Shown piece after piece: positions 39,348 through 47,347 of a stretch of 64,000 nucleotides of DNA. The translations under genes and the position numbers were made by a program. Position 1 is the first letter of the stretch; every line of letters begins with the position of its first letter. Under the pieces are notes generated by a model. The model was not told the origin of the DNA. It worked only from the letters and a program-made list of their open reading frames with translations, and did not search any database. Origin of the DNA: Leifsonia sp. ZF2019 (lineage in GTDB: Bacteria > Actinomycetota > Actinomycetes > Actinomycetales > Microbacteriaceae); NCBI RefSeq assembly GCF_019924635.1, contig NZ_CP065037.1, positions 3,410,001 through 3,474,000 of the forward strand, in the 5' to 3' direction.

Positions 39348-39899
39348 TCAGCTGTAGACGGCGGGGGCGAGGATGCCGACGCCGCGCAGGGTGCGGTACC
39401 GCTCGGCGTAGTCGAGGCCGTAGCCGACGACGAACTTGTTCGGGATGTCGAAGCCGACGTACTTGACGTCGATCTCGACGCGGGCGGCGTCCGGCTTGCG
39501 GAGCAGCGCGAAGATCTCGATGGACTCCGGGCCGCGGCTGCGGAGGTTGGAGATCAGCCAGGAGAGGGTGAGGCCGGAGTCGATGATGTCCTCGACGATG
39601 AGCACGGTCTTGCCGCTCAGATCGGTGTCGAGGTCTTTCAGGATGCGGACGACACCGCTCGACTGGGTCCCGCTGCCGTACGAGCTGACGGCCATCCAGT
39701 CCATGGTGACCGGGAGCTTGAGCTCGCGCGACAGATCGGCCATCACCATCACGGCGCCCTTCAGCACGCCGATCAGGAGCACATCCTTGCCGGCGTAGTC
39801 GCGTTCGACCTCGCGCGACAGCTCGGCGATGCGGGAGCGGATCTGCTCCTCGGTGATCAGAATCTCGGTCAGGTCGTTGGCGACGTCCGTGAGTTCCAT
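39348..39899 (-). CDS. hpt: hypoxanthine phosphoribosyltransferase
   Basis: A purine salvage enzyme that makes IMP or GMP from the base and PRPP. The PRPP-binding motif [17 protein letters not shown] lies near residue 100. Other signatures are [20 protein letters not shown] and [20 protein letters not shown]. The 183 residues are typical. It starts 17 bp after tilS; tilS-hpt-ftsH is the classic order and suggests one operon, although the hairpin at 39280 lies before ftsH. Confidence 0.97.
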   Translation of the reverse strand: MELTDVANDLTEILITEEQIRSRIAELSREVERDYAGKDVLLIGVLKGAVMVMADLSRELKLPVTMDWMAVSSYGSGTQSSGVVRILKDLDTDLSGKTVLIVEDIIDSGLTLSWLISNLRSRGPESIEIFALLRKPDAARVEIDVKYVGFDIPNKFVVGYGLDYAERYRTLRGVGILAPAVYS

Positions 39900-39915
39900 G
39901 GGGAGGGTGCTGTCC

Positions 39916-40983
39916 TTAGCTGTTGGGGTGAAACGTGAGCAGCCCGTTCTGCCTCACAACTCTAACGCCTGGCAGGCTGAGCGGACCCTGCCCGTGCCAG
40001 TCCGTGATGAGCTCGGCGACGGCGAGCGTGTGCGCGCGAGAGAGGGAGACGCCGAACTCGGCGGAGACGACCAGGCGGATGATGCGCTGGCGCAGGGCGG
40101 GCGGGTCGGCCGCCAGCCCGCGCACGTCGAGCGCGACGGCGCCGTGGTCGGTCTGGCTGACCAGCTCGAGCGCCCACTCGAGGGCGAGCCCGTCGAGCGC
40201 CTCGTCGTCCTCCCGCAGCTGCTCCGCCGTGCGGGCGAGCGCCTCCGCGATCCCGGGGCCGAGTTCGCGCTCCAGCACGGGGAGCACGCTGTTGCGCACC
40301 CGGACCCGCCGGTAGGCGGTGTCGTCGTTGTGCGGGTCGTCCCACGGCTGCAGGCCGGAGTCGGCGCAGACGGCGCGGGTGGTCTCCCGGCGCAGACCGA
40401 GGAAGGGGCGTAGCAGGGCACCGGTGTCCGGCAGCATCCCCTGCAGGCTCCCCGGCCCCGAACCGCGTGCAAGTCCGAGCAATACCGTCTCGGCCTGATC
40501 GTCGAGGGTGTGACCGAGCAGCACCCGCTCGGCACCGGTGGCGGCGCGGGCACGGTCGAAGGCCGCGTGACGGGCGGCACGGGCGGCGGCCTCGGGACCT
40601 CCCTCGCCGGCGACCTCCACGCGTTCGATCAGCACGGGGTCGAGGTCGAGCGCGCGGGCCTGGGCGGCGGCGCGCTCGGCGATCTCCGCGCTCCCGTGCT
40701 GGAGGCCGTGGTCGACCACCACCGCGCCGGCGCGGAATCCGGCCCGCGGGGCCTCGAACGCGGTGGCCGCCGCGAGGGCGAGGGAGTCCGCTCCCCCGCT
40801 CAGACCGACGAGGACGAGCGCGCCGGGAGCGAGCGGACGGGGCCGCTGCGGCCCGTGGTCGTCGTGCGGGTCGGGAGCCGGCAGCGCGGTAGCCGCTGCG
40901 AGGGCGACGCGAACGGCGCGGCGGGCGTCCGCCATGGGCGGCGTGAGGCGCGGGCGGCGCTCAGGGGAACCGGTGACGTGCAT
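39916..40983 (-). CDS. tilS: tRNA(Ile)-lysidine synthetase
   Basis: The enzyme modifies C34 of the tRNA-Ile that reads AUA. The PP-loop is LVGLSGGADSLALA near residue 58, followed by VVDHGLQHGS and the N-type segment GHTLDDQAETVLLGLARGSG. At 355 residues it is the short form that lacks much of the C-terminal domain, common in actinobacteria. Start 40983 is used; ATG 40935 (MADARRAVRVALA) is also possible. If 40983 is right, the promoter lies so close that the mRNA would be nearly leaderless. Confidence 0.95.
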   Translation of the reverse strand: MHVTGSPERRPRLTPPMADARRAVRVALAAATALPAPDPHDDHGPQRPRPLAPGALVLVGLSGGADSLALAAATAFEAPRAGFRAGAVVVDHGLQHGSAEIAERAAAQARALDLDPVLIERVEVAGEGGPEAAARAARHAAFDRARAATGAERVLLGHTLDDQAETVLLGLARGSGPGSLQGMLPDTGALLRPFLGLRRETTRAVCADSGLQPWDDPHNDDTAYRRVRVRNSVLPVLERELGPGIAEALARTAEQLREDDEALDGLALEWALELVSQTDHGAVALDVRGLAADPPALRQRIIRLVVSAEFGVSLSRAHTLAVAELITDWHGQGPLSLPGVRVVRQNGLLTFHPNS

Positions 40984-40987
40984 CCAG

Positions 40988-40995
40988 TAACGTTA
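40988..40995. promoter_or_regulatory. palindromic TAACGTTA in the tilS/ppa divergent gap
   Basis: The 46-bp gap between the tilS and ppa starts contains the 8-bp palindrome TAACGTTA. Read on the minus strand, TAACGT could be a -10 box just 5 bases before the tilS ATG, implying a leaderless message. Promoters for both genes must overlap here. This is based only on box resemblance. Confidence 0.35.
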
Positions 40996-41029
40996 TTGCA
41001 GTCTTTCCGAAAGCTAAGGAGAACGGCAC

Positions 41030-41521
41030 ATGGCCGCATACGACGTCGTCATCGAGATCCCCAAGGGGAGCCGCAACAAGTACGAGGTGGACCACGAGAC
41101 CGGTCGCGTCTACCTCGACCGCGTGCTCTTCACCAGCTTCGTCTACCCGACGGACTACGGCTACTTCGAGAACACCCTGGGCCTCGACGGCGATCCGGTG
41201 GACGCGCTGGTACTGCTCGAGTACCCGGCCTTCCCGGGCGTCGGCGTCAAGGTCCGCCCGGTCGGCGTGCTGAACATGAGCGACGAGGCCGGCAGCGACG
41301 CGAAGGTCGTCGTCGTTCCCGCCAAGGACCCGCGCTGGGCCCACATCCAGGACATCACCGACGTCCCGGAGCAGACCCGCAAGGAGATCGAGCACTTCTT
41401 CGCCCGCTACAAGGACCTCGAGCCGGGCAAGTTCGTCACCATCGAGGGCTGGGGCGACGCCGCCGAGGCCGAGAAGATCGTCGAGGCGGGCTTCGAGAAG
41501 CTCAAGGCCGAAGGGCACTGA
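41030..41521 (+). CDS. ppa: inorganic pyrophosphatase
   Basis: A soluble family I enzyme that hydrolyses pyrophosphate from biosynthetic reactions. Signatures are [19 protein letters not shown], the metal-binding [12 protein letters not shown] and VPAKDPRW. At 163 residues it is the usual prokaryotic length. AAGGAGA sits 9 bases ahead of the ATG. It is monocistronic, closed by a strong hairpin at 41538. Confidence 0.98.
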   Translation: MAAYDVVIEIPKGSRNKYEVDHETGRVYLDRVLFTSFVYPTDYGYFENTLGLDGDPVDALVLLEYPAFPGVGVKVRPVGVLNMSDEAGSDAKVVVVPAKDPRWAHIQDITDVPEQTRKEIEHFFARYKDLEPGKFVTIEGWGDAAEAEKIVEAGFEKLKAEGH

Positions 41522-41537
41522 CGCCCGAGCGCAGAAG

Positions 41538-41588
41538 CACACGCAGAGCGCCGGAGAGGTCATCGACCTCTCCGGCGCTCTGCGTGTG
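41538..41588. terminator. long perfect hairpin between ppa and the propeller gene
   Basis: A 24-bp perfect inverted repeat with a 3-base loop (left arm starts CACACGCAGAGCGCC, tip GAGGTC-ATC-GACCTC). It lies between two convergent genes and should terminate in both directions. There is no T run, typical of high-GC actinobacteria. Confidence 0.85.
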
Positions 41589-41596
41589 CGACGCGA

Positions 41597-43501
41597 TCAG
41601 CGGTGCGCTGCGCGACGGCGGCGGCGGGCGATCAGCAACAGCACGAGACCGCCGAGGAGGATGAGGGCGGCGGCGATTCCGGCGCCGACGAGATCCGAGC
41701 CCGTGTGGGCGAGGACGCCGGATTCCTGGTCCTGCGCCGCGTGCCCGGTCGGCGAATCCGTCGCGGGGGCGGGGGAATCCGCGCCGGGGGCGGCTGCCGG
41801 GCTGCTGGCCGCCGCTGCGGGCACGACGTGCACGGTGAACCGCTGCGTCGCCGACGGATTCGTGCCGTTCGTCGCGGTGACGTCGAAGCTGTAGTCGCCC
41901 GGCGTGACGCCGGCGGCGATGGTGCCCGTCAGCTTCCCGGTCGCGGCGTCGAAGGAGAGCCCGTCCGGGAGGAGCTGGCTCGATGGATCGGTGCTGGGCT
42001 CGTCCGCGCTGGTCAGGGTGGGCGTGGACAGCGTGGGCGCCGGCGCTCCGGTCGCGGTGATCGTGAAGGGGTCGATCGCGTCGCCGTCCTGGCCGGTGAG
42101 GTGGTCGGCGCTCGTGATCGCCGGGGCGGCGGCCTCCTCGACGGTGATCTCGTGGGTGGCGCCCGACGTGGTTCCCGTCGTGTTGTACGCCGTGATGGCG
42201 AAGGTCCAGCTGCCGGCTGTCGTCGGCGTCCCCGACACGGCTCCGGTGCCCGGGTTCAGGCCCAGGCCCGGCGGGAGGGTGCCGGTGACGCCGTACCCCA
42301 TCGGGTCGAAAGCCGGGGTCCCGGCTGCGACGAACGTGTAGTCGAACGGCGTCCCTGTCGTCGCCGTGAGCGGCGGCGCGTCCTGGTCGAACGCCGGGGC
42401 GCTGGAAGGATAGACGAGCTTGACGTCGTCGCTGTCGAAGTCGGCGACATAGGCGGTGTCGGTTCCCGGCTGGAAAGCGATACCCGACGGCGAGGCCCCG
42501 TAATACATCCGGTCGGAGTCGAGTGTGCCGACAGCGCCGATCTCCGTGGCCGTGGCCACATCGATCTGCAGAACGATGCCGTATCTGCCTGGTCCTCCGG
42601 TGGTGACGAGGACGCTCCGGCCATCGGGGCTGAATGTCGCACCGTAGGAGTCGGCGGCCGTGAACCCGGCGACGGTTCCGGACTGCGAGCCCGTGGCGAG
42701 GTCGAGGACCGAGATCGAGGCACTGCCCATGTTGGTGACATAGGCGATGGTGCCGTCCGGGCTGACGGCGATACCCTCCGGTGCGGCGCCGGTGAAGCCC
42801 GAGATCGTGCCCGTCTGCGCGCCGGAGGCGACGTCGATGATCGAGATCGCGTTCGAGCCGGAGTCCGTGACGTAGGCGGTGCGTCCGTCACGGCTCAGAG
42901 CCACGTGCTTCGGGGTCACTCCGGTGAAGCCGGAGACGACGCCGATCTGCTTCGCCGACGCGGTGTCGATGATCGAGACCGAATTGCTGATCGAATTGGT
43001 GACGAGAGCCTTGGACCCGTCGGGGGTGAAGACCACCGACGTCGCATTGGCACCCGTGTACCCTGCGATCGTCCCCGTGACGGTGTCGGAGGTCAGGTCG
43101 ACGATGGCCACCCCGGCCTGCATCCCGACGTAGGCGACCTTCTGGTGGGGGTCCACCGCGATCGAGAGCGGGACCGACGGAAACCCCCAGATCTTGTCAA
43201 CGGCGGTCTTCGTCGAGGTGTCGACCACGGAGACCGACACCTCGTACTCGTTCACGGCATAGGCCTTCTGGCCGGAGGCGTCGAAGGCCACGTCGATGGG
43301 CGCCCCGCCGATCCCGACGGCGTCGCTGTAGCCGGTGTAGTAGGTGGGATACGCGGGCGTGGATGCTGCGGCGTGGGTCGTCGCCGCGTCCGCCGCCGTC
43401 GCCGCCGAGGCGGTCAGCGCCGCCGATGCCAGGGCGACCGCGACCGACGCGGCGACGACGAGAAGGCCTCGCCGTTTCTGAATGATTCGGGTTCTGTTCA
43501 T
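41597..43501 (-). CDS. sortase-anchored YVTN beta-propeller surface protein
   Basis: A signal peptide (MNRTRIIQKRRGLLVVAASV...ATAADA) is followed by about seven YVTN-type propeller repeats (for example AYVTDSGSNAISIIDVASGA, VSGFTGVTPKHVALSRDG) over residues 40-370. Two putative-Ig repeats follow (FDYTFVAAGTPAFDPMGYGV and EITVEEAAAPAITSA regions). The C-terminus has a sorting signal LAHTG, a hydrophobic helix and an Arg-rich tail. It is therefore cell-wall-linked by a sortase that accepts LAHTG in place of LPXTG. The ligand is unknown. ATG 43501 is preferred for spacing from GGAAG; ATG 43507 is possible. Confidence 0.85.
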   Translation of the reverse strand: MNRTRIIQKRRGLLVVAASVAVALASAALTASAATAADAATTHAAASTPAYPTYYTGYSDAVGIGGAPIDVAFDASGQKAYAVNEYEVSVSVVDTSTKTAVDKIWGFPSVPLSIAVDPHQKVAYVGMQAGVAIVDLTSDTVTGTIAGYTGANATSVVFTPDGSKALVTNSISNSVSIIDTASAKQIGVVSGFTGVTPKHVALSRDGRTAYVTDSGSNAISIIDVASGAQTGTISGFTGAAPEGIAVSPDGTIAYVTNMGSASISVLDLATGSQSGTVAGFTAADSYGATFSPDGRSVLVTTGGPGRYGIVLQIDVATATEIGAVGTLDSDRMYYGASPSGIAFQPGTDTAYVADFDSDDVKLVYPSSAPAFDQDAPPLTATTGTPFDYTFVAAGTPAFDPMGYGVTGTLPPGLGLNPGTGAVSGTPTTAGSWTFAITAYNTTGTTSGATHEITVEEAAAPAITSADHLTGQDGDAIDPFTITATGAPAPTLSTPTLTSADEPSTDPSSQLLPDGLSFDAATGKLTGTIAAGVTPGDYSFDVTATNGTNPSATQRFTVHVVPAAAASSPAAAPGADSPAPATDSPTGHAAQDQESGVLAHTGSDLVGAGIAAALILLGGLVLLLIARRRRRAAHR

Positions 43502-43781
43502 GTCCATGCTTCCGGTGTGAGGCCAGGCGGCCGGTTTCGTGTCTGTGGTTGTCTTCACTGTGCCGTCGCCGACCCGGGCAGGGGATCGTCGCGGACCTCT
43601 GGAGGCCGCGCCTCACCCTGACGTTCACCCCCTCCCCCGAGCCCGCTTGCGCCGCCGAGGCCGACCGTGCGGCGGCCCCCGGGTGAATTCGTGCGACCGC
43701 ATCGGTCACGGAATCGCCGCGGCCCCCCGCGACCGGGAAGCTGGGCGGACGACCGAACAGCCCGATCGAAGGAGGGACCCC

Positions 43782-44204
43782 GTGCCGACGACCATGCCAC
43801 CCGGCTCACTCGCCCACGCACTCGAGAAGACCGCTCGCGGTCTGGCCGCGATGGGCGCCGGCGATCCGGCCCAGTTCATCGCGTGCTGGGAGCGCAGCGA
43901 CGATGTCACCCTCTTCGGCGCGTTCGGGACCGTGGAGCGCGGCTACGACGACGTCCGGGCGACCCTGGAATGGGTGGCGACGCGATTCAGCGCGGGCACC
44001 CTCGTGGCCGACCACGAGATCGTGCACGAGGGCGCCGACCTCGCCTACACCGTGAGCACCGAACGCGGGGTGCTGTGCGTCGACGGAGCACCGGCGACGG
44101 AGATCACCATCCGCGTCTCGCACGTCTACAGACTCCGCGAGGGCGTGTGGAGGCTCGTCCATCGACACGGCGACCACCCGCCCGTCGCACCGGCACGGCG
44201 ATGA
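43782..44204 (+). CDS. SnoaL/NTF2-like protein
   Basis: The GTG start has AAGGAGGG upstream. The 140-residue protein has the NTF2-like cone: helix ALEKTARGLAAMGAGD, FIACWERSDDVTLFGAFGTV, VERGYDDVRATLEWV and the final strands ITIRVSHVYRLREGVWRLVH. Members are often SnoaL-type enzymes or ketosteroid isomerase relatives; the substrate is unknown. Its stop overlaps the ATG of the next gene (ATGA at 44201). Confidence 0.75.
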   Translation: MPTTMPPGSLAHALEKTARGLAAMGAGDPAQFIACWERSDDVTLFGAFGTVERGYDDVRATLEWVATRFSAGTLVADHEIVHEGADLAYTVSTERGVLCVDGAPATEITIRVSHVYRLREGVWRLVHRHGDHPPVAPARR

Positions 44205-44962
44205 GGACCTCGCTGGGCGGCAGGACGCGCCGACCTCGCTCCGTCGCGATCGCGGGAGGAGCGGTCGTCGTGCTCGCGGCGCTGGGATCGAGCGCCTATG
44301 GAATCGCCTGCACCGCCGCTCAGGCCCGCCTCTCCGGCCTTCACCACAGCCTGGCGGCGGTCTCGAGGGAGGATCGCGCCGAGGACGCCGTGATCGCGAC
44401 GGCCGCACTGCATTCGCAGATGCTGGGTGCGACCCTCGCGGCACTGGACGCCGAGAGCGCGGGTCTCTTCGACGGCGATTCGCGTCGGCGCGTCGAGGAG
44501 GCGGAGACGGCGCTGCAGGGGGCGCGGGGTCTCACCAGCGCACCGGACAAGGAGGCGCCGACGGCATTGCCGCCCGCGTGGGATCTGGCCGCTTCGCTCG
44601 GCGCCATTCAGAAGGCATCGGTCGAGCTCGATCGGAGGTCGCGGGAGGCCGCGGACACACAGAGGCTGCCTCGCCGCTACCGCTCCATCGAATCCCAGGC
44701 GCTGGACCTGCTCCAGCCGCTGAAGGAACGCATGCCGGCGTCCGCCGCCCGGGTCCTCACCGCCTGCGCGCCGTCGGACGTATCGGCCGTGACGCGGTTC
44801 CTCGAGGCGGCCGAGGCCGTCTCGAGCAGCAGCGACGCCGATCTTCCGCGGCGCCTCGAGCGTTTCGCGCACCTCGCGCACCGGCTGCTCGCCGATCGCA
44901 CCGCGCCGACGACGGCGCAGCCACGGACCGCCGGGGCCGCATCCAGCGTCTCGTCGCGGTGA
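44201..44962 (+). CDS. membrane-anchored hypothetical protein (253 aa)
   Basis: The basic N-terminus MRTSLGGRTRRPRS precedes one transmembrane helix (IAGGAVVVLAALGSSAYGIA). The rest is helical and Ala/Leu-rich, possibly coiled coil (LSGLHHSLAAVSREDRAEDA; ALQGARGLTSAPDKEAPT), so a helical extracytoplasmic domain is likely. No family is recognised. It is translationally coupled to the NTF2-like gene by a 4-bp overlap. Confidence 0.65.
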   Translation: MRTSLGGRTRRPRSVAIAGGAVVVLAALGSSAYGIACTAAQARLSGLHHSLAAVSREDRAEDAVIATAALHSQMLGATLAALDAESAGLFDGDSRRRVEEAETALQGARGLTSAPDKEAPTALPPAWDLAASLGAIQKASVELDRRSREAADTQRLPRRYRSIESQALDLLQPLKERMPASAARVLTACAPSDVSAVTRFLEAAEAVSSSSDADLPRRLERFAHLAHRLLADRTAPTTAQPRTAGAASSVSSR

Positions 44963-45017
44963 TCCGCACCGACCATCGGACGCGTGCCGACGTTCCGGTC
45001 ACCGGGACGATCCGGTG

Positions 45018-45326
45018 TCACCGGGACAGTCGGGCGCGCAGCTGCGAGAGGTGCGCACGAGCCGCCTCGTCGGTCGTCGCCACCGAGCGGTCGAGAGCCG
45101 CGAGCTCCGCGCGGAAGTGGTCCGCCGCGACCTCCATGGCCTCGGGGCGACTCGCAGCGGCTTCATCGGCGATCCGGTTGATCTCGTCGACGGTCATGAG
45201 GAGAAGGAGCAGCGTCGCCGACCCCGTCCTGGTCGTCGGGAGGCTGAGCAGTTCACAGACGAGCTGATGGCGCGCGCGAGCCAGGGCTTCCCGCGGCGTG
45301 CCCACGATCTCGGTGCGCGTTCTCAT
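45018..45326 (-). CDS. hypothetical helical protein (102 aa)
   Basis: The protein begins MRTRTEIVGTPREALARARH and continues as amphipathic helices (TVDEINRIADEAAASRPEAM, HFRAELAALDRSVATTDEAA). It has no signal peptide or membrane segment. The regular helix pattern and start at 45326 suggest a real gene, but the family is unknown and it is short. It lies between two plus-strand genes and is transcribed alone. Confidence 0.5.
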   Translation of the reverse strand: MRTRTEIVGTPREALARARHQLVCELLSLPTTRTGSATLLLLLMTVDEINRIADEAAASRPEAMEVAADHFRAELAALDRSVATTDEAARAHLSQLRARLSR

Positions 45327-45486
45327 GCATCAAGGCTGCCCCGTGAATGGGCGAACGGGCGGGGCCGTGGGTCGAGATCGACCAGGTTCACCCGGCGGCC
45401 ACCCGCGGGCGAGGCGACGGGTGAATACCGGAGGCGGCGTCCGTCCCGGGCCGGCCCGCCCTCCGGGTACTGCGGACGCTGGAGTC

Positions 45487-46023
45487 ATGACGAAACGAAC
45501 CGCCTCCCGCATCATTCTCGCCCTCACCCCCGCCGCGCTGGCCGCTGCGCTCGTCGGCTGCTCCGCGGCCGCGCCCGCTCCTCGCACCACGCCCCTCTCT
45601 TCTGGGGCTGACGCGCCGTGTGCGATCCGGGACCTCTCCCTCCGGCAGCAGCGCGTCGAACACCCCGGAATGGGAAAGACGACCGTCGACATGACGGTGA
45701 CGAACACGGGCACGCACGCGTGCACCGTCGCCGGGCAGCCGGTGGTCGAGTTCATCGATGCCCAGGGCTCCCCCATCGGCGCCGCGTCGAAGACCGGTCG
45801 CCCGGTCTCCGCCGTGCACCTCCGGCCGGAGAAATCGGCGAAGTTCACCATCGTCGTCGAGGACGACGGCAACTTCCCGGCGTGCGGCGCCACTCCGTCT
45901 CGCGGCTTCCGGATCTACCCGGAGGAGGGCACCGACGCCGTGGATGTGCTCGATTTCACCGGGACGGCCTGCAGCTCCCTCGCCGTCGAGCAGCTCTCGA
46001 CGACGGGGATGGAGGTGTTGTAA
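45487..46023 (+). CDS. DUF4232 lipoprotein
   Basis: The signal peptide has lipobox LVGCS (Cys near residue 25). The mature part has the DUF4232 signature: VDMTVTNTGTHACTVAGQPV near residue 75, then VSAVHLRPEKSAKFTIVVED and a second cysteine region (FPACGATPSRGF, TACSSLAV). It is an exported, membrane-attached beta-sandwich protein of unknown role, frequent in actinobacteria. It ends facing the esterase gene. Confidence 0.8.
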   Translation: MTKRTASRIILALTPAALAAALVGCSAAAPAPRTTPLSSGADAPCAIRDLSLRQQRVEHPGMGKTTVDMTVTNTGTHACTVAGQPVVEFIDAQGSPIGAASKTGRPVSAVHLRPEKSAKFTIVVEDDGNFPACGATPSRGFRIYPEEGTDAVDVLDFTGTACSSLAVEQLSTTGMEVL

Positions 46024-46027
46024 TAAG

Positions 46028-46052
46028 GCCCGCCGGACGACGCCGGACGGGC
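46028..46052 (+). terminator. hairpin after the DUF4232 gene
   Basis: GCCCGCCGG and CCGGACGGGC form a stem with one bulge just after the stop at 46023. The rest of the 173-bp convergent gap holds a GC-rich hairpin (about 46062-46100) and GACTAT-TCC-ATAGTC at 46133-46147. No gene is seen there. Confidence 0.6.
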
Positions 46053-46196
46053 GGATGAGTGGAGGGGCGGCGGGGGGACCCGAACCCGCCCGTCGCCCCT
46101 GCACTCGATGGGATGTCCGCTTACCCGTCGCGGACTATTCCATAGTCGGCGATGCTCTGCCGGGCAGGGCGCTCTCGACGCCCCGCCCTCGGCATT

Positions 46197-47258
46197 TCAC
46201 CCCCGCTCACCCCCGACGGTCCGGTCGAGGAACGCGAGAGTCGCGTCGAGAGCCTTCGTGGCCTCCGCAGAGTCCAGCCGGAACTGGTACTCGTGGAGGA
46301 GTGCAGGCTGGTGGTTCGCCGGCCAGAAGAGCTCGGTCACCGGCACCCCCTGCTGGGCCAGGGCTCTGGCCATCGGCACGGACTCCATCCAGGTCAGCCC
46401 GTCTCCGTTCCCGCCCGAGATGAACGTCGGCGGAAAGGCGGGGGTGACGTGCTTGATCGTCGACATCGTGCTGCCGACCGAGGTCTGCGACCAGTCCTTC
46501 GTGCCGGTGTACGCCCACAACGCGACCCGGAAGCCCCAGGCGTTGACGCCGGTCAGGTCGGCCAGCGCGTCCAGGTCGTACACCCCGCAATGGAGGATGG
46601 TCGCCGCGAGCTGATCGGGCCGGAGGGCGGGCGCGATCCCGAGAAGGTGCGCGTAGTCCGGGCTGGTGGTCAGGGTGGCGAGCTGGCTGGCGAGCTGCGC
46701 CCCCGCGGAATCCCCGGCGAGGACGATGCGCCGGGGATCGATGTGGAACTCGGCTGCGTGTTCGCTGACGAACCCGAGGGCGGAGTTCAGCTGCTCGACC
46801 GCCGCCGGATAGACCCGGTCCGGTCCGAGCGAGTAGTTGACCCCCACGGTGACGTAGCCCTTGTCGGCGAGGATGCGCAGATACGGGTCGACGTCGGCGC
46901 TGCTCCCCGATATCCACGCCCCGCCGTGGACCCACACGATGACGGGGGCAGGAGCCGAGATGCCTGCGGGCGTGAAGACGTCGAGGGTGGCGTCCGGGTC
47001 GCCCGGGCGGTACTGGACGCCGGTGCGCGCGTCGACGCGTCCGGGGGCCGGCTGGTGGCGGTTGAGCTCCGCCACGGTCTTCGCGCTCCCCTGAGCGAAG
47101 ACCTGACGGATGAGGAGCGCCGAGGGCCAGGGAGTCGAACCGATCAGATTCGCGACCAGGGCGAGGGTGACGACGGTGATCCCCGCGCCGTAGGCGATAC
47201 GCCGGTTTCGTGGGGAGAGCCCTCGCGGTCGGAGAGCCTCTTCGTTCGCCGCGTTCAT
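46197..47258 (-). CDS. membrane-anchored alpha/beta hydrolase (esterase type)
   Basis: An N-terminal helix (RRIAYGAGITVVTLALVANL) is followed by an HSL/BD-FAE-like alpha/beta hydrolase domain. It has the oxyanion motif VIVWVHGGAWISGS, the nucleophile elbow VLAGDSAGAQLASQL, a late Asp region (FISGGNGDGLTW) and the catalytic His near PANHQPALLHEYQF. ATG 47258 (MNAANEEALRPRG) has AAGGAGA ahead of it. It lies 89 bp downstream of a LuxR-type ATPase regulator on the same strand, so it could be its target; that is inference. Confidence 0.85.
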   Translation of the reverse strand: MNAANEEALRPRGLSPRNRRIAYGAGITVVTLALVANLIGSTPWPSALLIRQVFAQGSAKTVAELNRHQPAPGRVDARTGVQYRPGDPDATLDVFTPAGISAPAPVIVWVHGGAWISGSSADVDPYLRILADKGYVTVGVNYSLGPDRVYPAAVEQLNSALGFVSEHAAEFHIDPRRIVLAGDSAGAQLASQLATLTTSPDYAHLLGIAPALRPDQLAATILHCGVYDLDALADLTGVNAWGFRVALWAYTGTKDWSQTSVGSTMSTIKHVTPAFPPTFISGGNGDGLTWMESVPMARALAQQGVPVTELFWPANHQPALLHEYQFRLDSAEATKALDATLAFLDRTVGGERG

Positions 47259-47347
47259 CGTTTCCGTCTCCTTCGGGCGGTCGGTGGTCCTGGGCATCCT
47301 CGACGAGCACGGCAGCTGTGCCGGGCCGGTGCCCCTATTGTGGCCTG

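Noticed and set aside
46058..46150. tRNA or tmRNA 3' end (GGTTCGGGT on the minus strand)
   Set aside because: Acceptor, anticodon and T stems cannot be completed; it folds only as a GC-rich hairpin.
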